The notes under the pieces were generated by a model, which was given only the letters and a program-made list of their open reading frames with translations, did not search any database and was not told the origin of the DNA. A stretch of 64,000 bases of DNA from Onchocerca lupi. Lineage: Eukaryota > Nematoda > Chromadorea > Rhabditida > Onchocercidae. The position numbers and the translations under genes were made by a program. Within the stretch, counting starts at the first letter, position 1. Each line of letters begins with the position of its first letter. Of the stretch, positions 26,151 to 38,100 are shown piece after piece. The stretch spans positions 186,001 through 250,000 of the forward strand of contig JAOVVO010000010.1 of the NCBI GenBank assembly GCA_028564675.1, in the 5' to 3' direction.

Positions 26151-29040
26151 ATGTTTCTAAACATAAAGCAGGCAGAACAAGAATTCCAAAATTTGCTTTA
26201 TCGTGTAGAGCCGAAGAGCGTAGCGGAATTTCTTAGTTGGATCAATGAAAGTTTTGTCGTATCGGATGGCAAACGTATTCTATCATTTTTGTTTTTTTAA
26301 AAAATATTTTTTAAGTTTCAACTTTTCAACTGTATATCAAAAGATTGCTCACATATAATTTCTGGCTATAAATATATCCAAGTATAAGTTCATTTAGATT
26401 ATCAAAGCAGTGGTAATATTGGATTTGACGAAAGAAGCGAATCCATTTCGGAATGCGACATTTTATTGCGAAAGATAGCAATGGATATAAAAAATGAGGT
26501 ATTGTTTTCATGAAATCTTTTAACTTGACTTCGTTGTTGTCTTATATTAAATTATGAAATCCGAAATTTGAAACCTTATTTTAAATTCCAATAAGTTCAT
26601 ATGAGATTATTTGTTGGCATCTGAAAAAATTTTTCTCATTTTTTTTTCCGTTATATTCTTTGCAATAGTTTGGATATTCAACAAAGATTCCACTACTGGA
26701 GAAAGAAAATCGTTCAGGTAAGTCAAAAGTGAGTCCTCTGTCTCGAACAGATGATTTCTAATTGATTTGCTTAGATAATATTGGTGCTTCTAATAGTAGA
26801 AGGAAATTGTTCCATTCATTTGAAAGGTGATATTTTCATGCTTTTAGCTTTGCATGCGATACATAAATTTTTTTTTCAGTTGCCAACGACAGCGATATTA
26901 CCCTCCGAAACAATGTGTTGGCCACAGAGTGGTTTAGATTCCGATTGTAATCGTGATACTACGGTGAATTAGAAAATGATTTACACTTATATTCTGCACA
27001 AAATGCTTAATGATAAGATTCTAATATTTCATAATAATTTTGGAATGCATATAGGTGCATGTCGATGCTTTCTTATATGACGATGATGATGTGGATGAAT
27101 TGGTGGATCAAGGTAAGCTGAGTCGGGAATATTGTGCTCAATGTGGTTGCAGAGAAATCATGCCTCTAACATTTATTTCACATTCATTAAGTATCGATCA
27201 GGTACCATTAACTCTATTAATTTAAAATTTAATATTGCACTACCATAATTTTCTCTGGAGCTCTAAAATTTCTATACTTTTGTCTTTTTGTTCTATAGTC
27301 AGATAAATTAGATAATAGTTCGAGATGTATCGGATTCACTGCAATTATCATTCATTGTTGTTATCATCAGTTTATTTAGGATTACATATGTAATGGTAAG
27401 TTTTTATGCATAAAACATTCAGCATATAAAAATGATAAGCATCCTGCATCCTCAACATTAATCTACGAGAAAGATTGATGAGAGACAAAAAAAAAAAAAT
27501 TAATAAAAGAGATTGAAATTTTTAGAAAATGGAAGTTTGGAAAAAGATAAAAGTCTATATAAATTTGAAGGAATAATTGCTCATACAATTTATAGCTGCG
27601 GTATGCATTCACTGTATTAGTTCCTTTAAGCAAGGACATGAAAGGTACGTTAATTGTTGATGTTGGTTCAAGATTGGGCAGTGTGTTATATGCTGTATAT
27701 AGTTACAGGTTTGTTCGTTGTAATAATAAAAAATCTTTTAATTTAATTCAGAATTTTTATGAGGAGATTACTTGTTTTTTCGGCCTTTCTTTTCCGGTAT
27801 CAATTTGAATACAATTAAAAAATTGTCTTCTCAACAGTTCAAAAGTTTCATTTCTGGAAGAACTTATATACTTTTAGTAGTGGACTGGTGAATGCTATTG
27901 GTATTGAAATGAATGAAGATTTTTGTAAACTGCAGAAAAAAGTAATCGAAATTAATGGAATGGAAGCAAACATCAAAGTGGGTGCTTAGAGAATATATAT
28001 TTTTGTAATGCTTTGCTTGAAATGACTGACTTACTGACATATTAATACGAATTATGTTCTTCAGTGATTGTTTTTTTTTCTTTTTTGCTTAAATATCATG
28101 TATATTGCTTTCTTCCTATTATTCATTTATTCGCATTGCTAACGTAAAATGAGCTTAGCAAATCCAATTATAACACTATTAATCAAGCAGAACACTTTAA
28201 TCTCACTAACGGGAATTACTCAATTGCTTGCGCAATTTCCAATTTCTGTTATACTAATTTATTAACCTGTTTAAACGGAATACAAATCAGTAATAATTTA
28301 ATTTTTCTTATGAAACAAAGGAAGGACAGAAACTTAGTGTAACTATTTAATCAGAATTTATCTTCAAAGGAAGAAAAATTCTCAATTTTTTTTGCTTTAG
28401 ATCATGTTTTTTTTTTTTTTTTGATTTTATAATAGAATTTCATACAAATTGAAAGTGGGAAAATTTCATATATCTTATATTCAAATTTTTAAAATTTTAT
28501 TTTAGGTTATCAATGATGATGTTAGAAAACAGGCTGAAGTTATTAGTGCTGCTGATATTGTTGTACTGCACAATGTGTTTTCATTCTTTCTTCCACTCAC
28601 TGATCAGGTGAACAGTCTACATAACCTTATAATATTTTTCTTGTCAAAATTATAGCTTTAAAAATTATGTTAATATATTTTCTTGTCGCAATATTATAAA
28701 TTATCTTCAATTTCCATTTTCCGTATTTAATCTTCATGTTAGATTGCACTAATTTTTTATAGTTTATTGTAAAATAGATAATGCCCATATTTTTGAAAAT
28801 TTTTGAATTTATAGACAGAATGTTGGGAATTTCTACGTAAATTTATACGTCCTGGTACTGCAATCATATCAAATCCTTCTATTGAAGCAGTCACCGATCA
28901 TTTAATCCTTTCATTCCGCATATCCGATTGGCTTGAAAAAGTAAGTATATTCTTCTATGAATCCGATGTATAATTTATTGTTTTTTGTTCATTTATGCAA
29001 CTTTACGTGAATTTTATTCAAAATCAAATAAATTCTGTTA

Positions 29041-29074
<34 letters not shown>

Positions 29075-29638
29075 CTGGAATCTATTTCTGTAGTTATATA
29101 ATTCGTCATTATTAATTGCTTGAGAAGTAATTTCATAGACTTTACAAAAAATTTTTTTCTATTGCAAATAAGTTTAGATTTAAGTTGTCTATAAAATGTT
29201 ATGAAATTAGCCAAAAAATAGTCAAACTTATTACAGTTATGGTATTACTCAGAGAACAGTAATCATTATTATGATTAAAACAGTTTTAATATAGCAATAA
29301 TAATATTAGCGATAAAAATAATATAAGCATTAATAATCAAATAGTGACCTCATAAAAGAAAAGATGGATAGGAGAATAATTTTATAGAAATTATATAAAT
29401 CAAAATTATTAATTTCCATTTACATAATTTTTTTTTTCGCTTAGGATCTTACTTTAGTTAACTCGAGAAGATCTCGATTCCAGTCATCTTTAAAGCGAGA
29501 AATATTGGCAGTAATATTAATGATCTTTCTGTTATACCTTTTTTGCCTTCCTTTTTTTTACATTTTCTTTCGTAGGCTGCTGAAAATCTGATCTTAAGAA
29601 TTCATGAGATATTGCGAATCTTTGCTCCAGCGTATTGA
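26151..29638 (+). CDS. Uncharacterised class I SAM-dependent methyltransferase
   Basis: Twelve exons join in phase: 26151-26274, 26398-26498, 26669-26717, 26775-26826, 26880-26928, 27055-27201, 27596-27708, 27878-27977, 28506-28607, 28815-28940, 29445-29510 and 29576-29638, for about 363 residues. The first third is helical and unrecognised. A middle block reads QRYYPPKQ, then HVDAFLYDDDDVDELVDQGK and a short Cys motif (REYCAQCGCREIMPL) followed by ISHS. The C-terminal half has the methyltransferase fold: motif I VDVGSRLGSVLYAVYSYSSG, acidic strand 2 IGIEMNEDFCKLQ, and motif IV-like ADIVVLHNVFSFF. Substrate is unknown; the CxxC motif could bind zinc. I recall this FLYDE/CGS/SHS plus Rossmann pattern only from conserved eukaryotic hypothetical proteins, so no function is assigned. 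It sits directly after lcmt-1 but is not its paralogue by sequence. Confidence 0.75.
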
Positions 29639-32178
29639 GAAAATAAGCATTATAAGTTCTAATATCATTTAAAAAATTACAAAAATTTCACTAATTATAT
29701 AAGGATAAAGATTGATATAATTAAGATCAAAACAGAGAGAATCGAAAATGATATAGGCATAAAGATTAATACAGTTATTATCAAACTGGATTTCATTGGA
29801 GGGTAAATGAGAATAGGATGAATTAGAATTAAATTAGAGCAATATATGACAAAATTCAAGGTGCGAATCTGAAAGCATTTCGTTTTTAATTAATGAGCTG
29901 CTGTGGTTGGCCCCATGGAAAGTAAATGAACAAAATGCATTCCATTTAGAATTTCGATTTGAAGAAGGAGTAATCATGGTCAAAGCTTATTATCTATTGG
30001 ATTTTGCTGTAGTCTTTCCATATTTTTATAAGCCAATTAATAGAATTTATTAAAAACTACTTTCTCCGATTTGATAATTTAAATATTATTCATCATCTTC
30101 TTCAGTGCTTTTATTTCTCATTTCTTTCTATTCATTCTTTTATGAAAAAGCTTTTTACCTTTCCAAAGTAATTTACTTTTGCTTTTACGAAATACGATTT
30201 AAATTATGGGACACAGTGAAATCATTGAGATCATCACTATTATTATAGAACATAATTATATTTCAATTCATTATAATTCTTAATATTATAACGATTTTCT
30301 CTTGTCTAATTAAAGGAATTAAGACTGTGAACATAAATAACATAAGTTCCAGGTTCTTTTTCTCTTTCGTTCTTTTTCTTGAGTTTTTTTAAATTATATT
30401 TTGATTTCATAGAACTAATTTATTCATTATTATCAGGACAAAATCAAATGATAATGTAGTAATAAGGAAAAGAAAGAAAAGAATATTTCTGTACTTCCGA
30501 AAGGATGGCAGAAATTGAAGATCTAGTGGGAATGAATTTAGGATGAAAAAAATATCATGTTTGAATGAAAAATGAGTTAAATTCGAGAATAATCTGAAAT
30601 GAAATAGAATTATAGATTGAAACTAGTCATTTGGCTGCACGACATGCGGGCACTAATCAAGATTTGTTTAATGATTGCGTCAAGTTGACACTTTACAAAG
30701 TGAAGCGTCAAGATGGAAAACTACAATAATGGCCTGCTGGGATGAAGCGTCCTGAAGAGTGGAAATAACGCTAAAGAATCTTTCAGACACTATAGATCAC
30801 TTGCTGTCCTACTAATTTTCACTTGTCTGAGTAATTAGTAAAATTTATTCATTTAATGGGTCCATTATTAACATCACATATTACTAAACTGTAACCACAC
30901 AACAATAATAAGCAAATGATTCTATTGTTCTTCTTTTCCGGTATTATTTCTTTCGTGTAGAAAAAATTTTTGGGTATAATAAATTTTCCAATGCACTGGA
31001 AAAATATGTTAAGACATCTTGAAATGCGAAGTTTAATATCTCTGTGTCTTCATCAGGATAACCTATATTAAAACATCTTGAAATGCGAAGTTTAAGATCT
31101 CTCTGTCTTCACCATGATAACCTATCATTAGTATAAAATATTATTAGTAGCTTTTTGACATATTCTCAGAAATTTGATATTTTCTTAGAGATTTAATTTT
31201 CTTTAAAATTAAGGAAATTTGAGATTTCATTTTCCAAGATTAAGTCACTTCGAAAATTTCCGATATCACTGTCTTAAATTTAAAGAGACCGAATGCACTG
31301 CATAGATCATTTACATTATTTAGTCATTTACATTATTTAGAAAGTATGTCATTCGAAGTAAGTTCTAACACCCTTCTCGCCGAAGTTGATGAAATTAATT
31401 TAGATATTTTGGTATTCTAATAACTTGATGTTTAGCTTAAATTCGATATTTTTATGCGTTTCGTTGCATTTTGGTCTTTTATAATCGAATCATTATTTTC
31501 ATAATTCATTTAAACAAAACGAAATACAAACTGAAATTAATTTCTGAAGATATATCCACAGTATCATTTCAATAACGACTTTGTAAAAGACAGATTATCA
31601 TTCACGGAATTGAAATAATTAAAAAATAATGACTTTATTGTTATTCTTGAATCTGCTTGTTTCCTTCAATTATTCTCTTTCAGTTTTATCACTTATATTA
31701 TTTCTTTGCTTGCCTTGCGGAATTGTTCATCCATTTATCTTTCCAGTACTCTCGATTTTTTCAGATATATTTTATGTGGAAAGTATCATAAATACCACTA
31801 TGATTCATAATGCTTTTTTGGAATTAGTAGCTTCTAGGAAGAGCCAAGTGGTCTCAATTTTTTTAAAATGTTGATCGACTGAAACGATTTTTGCGTATCC
31901 ATTTATTGAATGATTTTTGATTATTGCACTATATTCATCAAAATTGAAGATATGAAAAAAGAGTTCAATGATAAATTTGAATGATGCGAATTGTGCTGGA
32001 AAAATGAGCATTTAGGGAAATTTATATTTTTTTTTCCCCATTTTTACAGAAACTTCGATTCATTTCTGAGCCTTCCGGAAAGATTGGAAGAGCTCTTTCC
32101 GACAATTTGTAGTTTTTAGAAAATAATCCGTAATGAGAAGGAAACAGAGGAGAAGTTTAATTGAGCAGTTAAGCTTAA
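29639..32178. other. Tail-to-tail intergenic region
   Basis: 2.5 kb between the stop of the methyltransferase gene (plus) and the stop of the TEP gene (minus). It is AT-rich. The only repeat is the 59-bp duplication listed separately. The hydrophobic open frame at 31629-31874 has no splice or homology support. Confidence 0.55.
31014..31125. repeat. Two-copy direct repeat, 59-bp period
   Basis: The segment beginning ACATCTTGAAATGCGAAG at 31014 recurs at 31073, and both copies end in GATAACCTAT. About 53 bases per copy align with four or five differences. It is non-coding and looks like a tandem duplication. Confidence 0.8.
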
Positions 32179-35100
32179 TCAAAGAGGACATGGTTGACTA
32201 GTAATCAAATAGCTAAACAAATGTCCACACTCCTCACGCGCCGATTCCCATCGATCTTCATCTCGCAATACGTAATGCATCCTTGAAAAGATTTCAGTAT
32301 CTATTTCAGATTTTATAAAATAAAATCTGTACGAGAATTTTATAAAACTAAAATTTGAAAGCTAGAATTGTTAAGTAAATAAATAAAATGATACGGAAAG
32401 AGTATACCTGGTATTAAAGTCCATTACAATTCCATTAATGTTACCACTAAAATAGTAGACTTTTCCGATTTTCGGTTCTTCACAACGAATGTTACATCTT
32501 CTCAACCATATCTCAATTCGATCTACAAAATGGCTATAAAGTTTGATTGAAATGAATTTTTTTTTTCTAAATTTCAAACAAGTTTTACATCTCATTCAAA
32601 TTAAATTGACTTCGAGTTTTTATCTATGTATAACTCTTTAAATTTTGATGTTTTCTTTTTAAAGTTCACCAACACAATGAAATCTATATATGAATTTTAA
32701 CTAAAGCTTTCGCATTCTACCATTCTTTATATATTTAGTAGACAAATCAAATTCTAAAATACTAGTTCCTTTCTTCGAAAAAAAAAAAAAAAAAAAAAAA
32801 AAAAGGACTCAACGGCTTATATTTCATAGAAACAAGAAAATTAAAATTTACACGGTTATCTCGGTTTTCTTTTTAAGCAATTAAATGAAGAACCCCTTCA
32901 ACATATATAGATTAGATTCAAATAATATTACCAGGTTTCTGCAATACTGTCTTCATATTCATACTGTTTTGCTTCCAGTGCTTTATCGATACTTCGATGA
33001 TGAAGTATCCCGAATCATTCAGATTCTCACTGCGATAGCTTTCTACTTCCACTGTCGCTGCTGAACATTTAATTAGTTTATTCTAATAGGGTTTTAGATT
33101 CTGAGTTTGTCAGTTCGAAACAAACTGTTAATTTGGTTATGACCCGTACCAAAGAGACGCAGATAAGCGAAAAATTAGCTTAAATAAAAGAAAATAAACA
33201 AACCAAACATATTTTCTGAGCATATTTCATGTTGCAAATGCTTTTTTGTAATACTTCGACATTGTGAGCATTGAACTGTGCAGCTGGTCTCAGCACATGA
33301 ACAACTTCCATCCCAACATACCATATCGATGGTTTCCTGGAGGAGTGACCGCTTGAATCTTTCCGTATAAGTAACTAATTCTTGACCGGCTATATCTGCA
33401 AATTTACTTTTCAATCGATCATTTTATTTTCTGCCGTTGTGTACCATCTGGTAAAAGTTCTTGCAATATTTTCTGTCATTCTATCATATTTTATTACTTT
33501 TATGAGTTAATCGAAAAATGAAACAAAAATTTCCTACCAAAATGCAAGACATCCCAAAAGTCTCACGAATACTCTAGGCTTCAGAAAAATATACCAATAA
33601 TATAGCAATAAAATTTACAACAAACCAAGCCAGGCATTCACTTATATTGTGAAACCGTCTTCTAAAAAATAACTGCTTGAAAGAATGGAAGCTAACCATA
33701 AAGAGGATGCCGAACGATAATTGCCACGGGAGCCAATTGATCTGGCTCATATGCACTTCTTGGCTCTGTTATTTTGAGTTCATAACAAAGCGGAATTTTC
33801 GGTTTCAGCTAGAATTAATAAAGTTTTGAAATGTCAATGGATTCTTTGTATATTTTTTAGGGCTAACTTGAAAAGTATTGCAGAAATTATAAATAAAAAA
33901 AAATTTTTGAAAAAACTTGCATAAGTGAGAACGAAATGTACAGCATGATTGCTTATTGTAATGCCATCCAATAGACGAACTCCGTGTATAGTTGTGTTCT
34001 GTAACAGATTAGCAAAAAATTAGATTGTAAGAATTCAAAAACGATGATAACAGCACTTGGATTTTTGATTTCAACTCTCAGGATTTCTATCTAAATGATG
34101 GGTTGAACAATTTAAGTTCACTAATATATTTAGTTATCTAGTTAATTCCAGCAAATCAATAAATAACGTAATGGGGAATTATTTTCATTGTAATTACTTG
34201 AAATTTGAATTGAAAATTCTATAAATTGTGATATTCAACCTCGAGAATCCGAAATAGGCTGTTTCGGGAAGTGAAACCCGTAAAAAGACCATGCGTTACT
34301 TCCAGCGACTCAATTAGTGATGTTAGGATTCTGGAATCAGTTATATCTTATTTGAAGTTTCTCATAAATATTCTAATCACTGTAATATTTTCAAGCATTT
34401 TCTGTCCGAATCCTGATTCAATTTGAGATAAAGAAGAATTGATGATGTATTTTCTACTTTCTTTCAAGATCAAGAATTCTCTTCCTGCAAGAGCGTTTTG
34501 ACGGCAACGAATTTCGTCGAAATTTGAAATGGAATGTGAGGTCGGTTTTTTATCAGATACTCTTACTTTAAACAAACTTCTTGTTGAATGATTCCCGGAC
34601 TAACTAAATTTTGTACCACAGTGACCTTGGTGGGGTACAAATCGCTCTGCTCTAAGCCACGTCGCAATCGTGTTTTTTTTGTAGTTAAAACTCGGATTCT
34701 TGCACGAACTTTTCCATCTCCTTCCGTTATTAATGTTATATTACGTACTGTTGTTGGTAACTAAAATTTTTTAATCCAACAATATTTTGTTTATTGCTTG
34801 TCGTTTAAAATATGAAAAGTAAAAAATTTTTAAAAATTTAGAAAAATATAATTTAAAAATATGCAATAATTCTGCATTCTTGCAGAATGCTCAATGATTA
34901 ATTGATTGATAAATTAACATGATAGCTGTAAAAAAATAAACATAATAAAGCATTATAAATAGCATATATGATGTATATAAAATAATAAAAAATTAAGAGC
35001 TTAAAAGTACTATTTAAATCTGTCATCTTAGTGCATATTTGGAGAGTAACTCTTATCTTTAGTGATAATTTCTGTCTCTAATATTTAGAGCTGGTCGATA

Positions 35101-38100
35101 TAATATAATACTAGCATTTTGTGATTTTTATTTACGGAATTAAAGAATCTCCGTAAAAAATTGGAAAACAGAACATTTAAGAAAGGAGTGAAGGATACCT
35201 AAAATATATAAATAGTTAAAATTAAAAAGAATTTAAAGGAAAAAAAAGAATTCGAATTAGAAGATAACTAAATACCATAACATTATCTTATCATAATGTA
35301 CTATAACAGTAGCAACTAAACATGATACTGATGTAATACTTTATAATACTTACATTAAAAACAGTTGGTGTGACAGTTACATTATGTACTATCGGTTTGC
35401 ATTTTTTACAAAGAATCGTTACTCGATTATGATTACCATCATGTCGATTTATTTTATACAATCGATACTCATAAATCGCTCGATTTGCGAAGTATACATC
35501 CTGAAATTGTTTCTTTTTTGTTGAAATCTTGTAGTAAAGAAATGGATAATTCTAAAAAATTTATTTCTTCATCTCATCATTTGTGAACTGAATCAAGACT
35601 GTAACCAATGCAGACGGAGTTTGCCCGTTTTCGTTTAGTTGCTCGTAGATCCAATCAGCCAATAGATCAAGTTCAATTAATGAAAGCATTGGGTCAATTT
35701 TGCGACTTACAAACGCCAACAAACCCAGCGAATTGACGAACAAATCACCACTCTGAAAATATGAAAAAATAATTGAATGAATAATTTAATTAATTATCAA
35801 AATTTTAAATCAAAGCGATGCTATCATGATGACAGACTTAAATCTTCAAAATTTAAATGATAAGAATTGCATTTCTAAACATATTCCCATCTTATTAAGA
35901 TATATATTCTTTCTTCAGACCTTGTTCTAAATAATTTCGAAAGTAATCAAAGTTTTATATTCCAAATAAATGAGCATCTTCCAAAAAAAAAAAAAAAAAT
36001 ATGTTAACTCACTTAATTATTCTTTCGCAACTCATGAAAACTTCAAAGGAAATTTTAAATCATACGAAATATTGTTCAGAAATTTTTTGCTTATGTTAAC
36101 AATGAATAGTAAATAACCATGACAATTCGATGACTCATATGATCACCGAATCCAGATCGGAACTTTGCTAGCAGTGAGTCGCTGCTTGATATTCTTCCAG
36201 TTGTCCAATACGGAAACATGCTATCTGCTCATTCATAATAATTAGTTAAGATTAAAGAAATCTATAATGCAGATGATGTCTTTCTATGAATTCATGATCA
36301 ACAATATATTTACCTCATTATGTACAATTTCAGCTTACGAGATTACTTCTGAAGAAATATACCGATACTTCTCAATTTCTTGATTTAGTAATTATAGTAA
36401 TTGCACGAAATCCAAAGCTTCCAATCTTATAAGAACCTTTTGCAATCGAGTACAGTTTAATTCGCATGGTACTGCTCACAGATCGTGGTGCCATGAATGC
36501 TAGTGCAGCTACAGTACGTATATCCAGTACGGTACGATCTGAGAGATTAAAGAAACTCTTGCGTAAACTAATCCAAACGCGATCATTGCGCTGCAAATGC
36601 TTGAAACTAGTCAGTTTCTGAGCTTGTCAAGTAATAAGATATTCTCTCTAAAGTATTTAAAAAATGAATCTAATGGAAGATCTTGAAATTTATTTACCAC
36701 ACAATGATACGCGATACAATCGGAAGCCAACTGATTTACCAATGCTTTAACAAGCCAATGCTTATCTTCCGTAGCTGTCTATAAAAAATTAAGTAAGAAA
36801 TAAAAGCTGAAAAAAATGAAATGAAAGAATTGCGAAAGAAACAATAATTTGCCTTTGCAAATCGCGCTAGAAAAAGTAAATCAAAGTGGAAAGGAATCAG
36901 GAAGAAACTGATTTGATTTGACTTTGTTAATTATTGATTTGGAAAAAAAAAGAAAATGAAAAAGTGAGCCATAAGTAAGTTACTAAATCCATAAGATCCA
37001 GAAAGTAGTCCATTGGAAGTTGAGTATCCATATTTTCCACTATTTCGTTCAGCAGATAAGTTAGCAGTGGACAAACAATTCGCTCATCAACATCAGCTTC
37101 ACAAAATAACGATGTAGATAGTACAGTTAGACTGAAAGATTCGAGATTTGCTAAATTTACTGAAATGAACTTCATGATATTACAATTACTTAAAATTAAT
37201 CTAAGTTTATACTACGAATATCATGTAAAAATTGTCAAATTCGGTATCAAAGTGGAAAGTTACATACAGAAACGATTCTTCGTGAGACTGTTTTGGATTT
37301 CGATAATTCGAAAAAGCGCATAATCGAGAAATTGTACCATGACAATTGGAAAATGTCAACATCGCAGATATTACTGGAATTTAGAGAGCACCATCGACTT
37401 AGATGATTGTTTTTGAATATCTCACTAAAATTAACCTACTGAAGACTAATGATTTTGCTTATCCTTTCAATTTCTTAAAGCAATTAACAGTTCAATAATC
37501 TATTTTACGATATTCTATCACCATTGCTTCTTGATTCAAAAAAATGATTGTCTTCTGTAGATCATTAAAGTAGCGCAATATAGCAGTAGCTTATTTAAAT
37601 TAATGTCAACTTTTTGAAAAAGTGAATGACTTACATGATCCAATGGCGTCATTTAAAGATTCAGATTTTCGAAAATCTTTTTTGTCAAGAGAATTTAATG
37701 ATTTCAGTTGATATAATGCTGGAGCAAATGAGCTAATAATATCAGTAAGGAATGATTCGTAGCCCGAAAGACTTCTTTTCCAACGATAATTCGACTGTAA
37801 AACTATTTCATTCTGCATGATCGATTCTGTTATTACTCCATCTGATAAGAATTCTAAAAAAAGAAGACAGATATGACAATAAATTTTTCAAAATTTCAGA
37901 AGTGAATGGCAGAATATTGGAACTGATCAAATGATCAAAAACAAAACAAACGAGACAAATCGATAATAATGCTATAGATGGATTCGGTATCAGGCAAATT
38001 GATGCTGATATTAGTAAATAATTTCTGCGGCTCCCATTCTGATCGATATTCATTATAATCTAAAATCCACAGCTAATTAAAACTATTGAACATTGAATAA

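Noticed and set aside
26880..26972. Reading the exon at 26880 in the frame LPTTAILPSETMCW
   Set aside because: It needs phase 0 from the previous exon and gives no match; the frame QRYYPPKQ with an extra exon at 26775-26826 fits both phases and the family pattern.
31629..31874. Hydrophobic 81-codon frame resembling a membrane protein
   Set aside because: Composition follows T-richness; no start context, splice sites or neighbours to support it.
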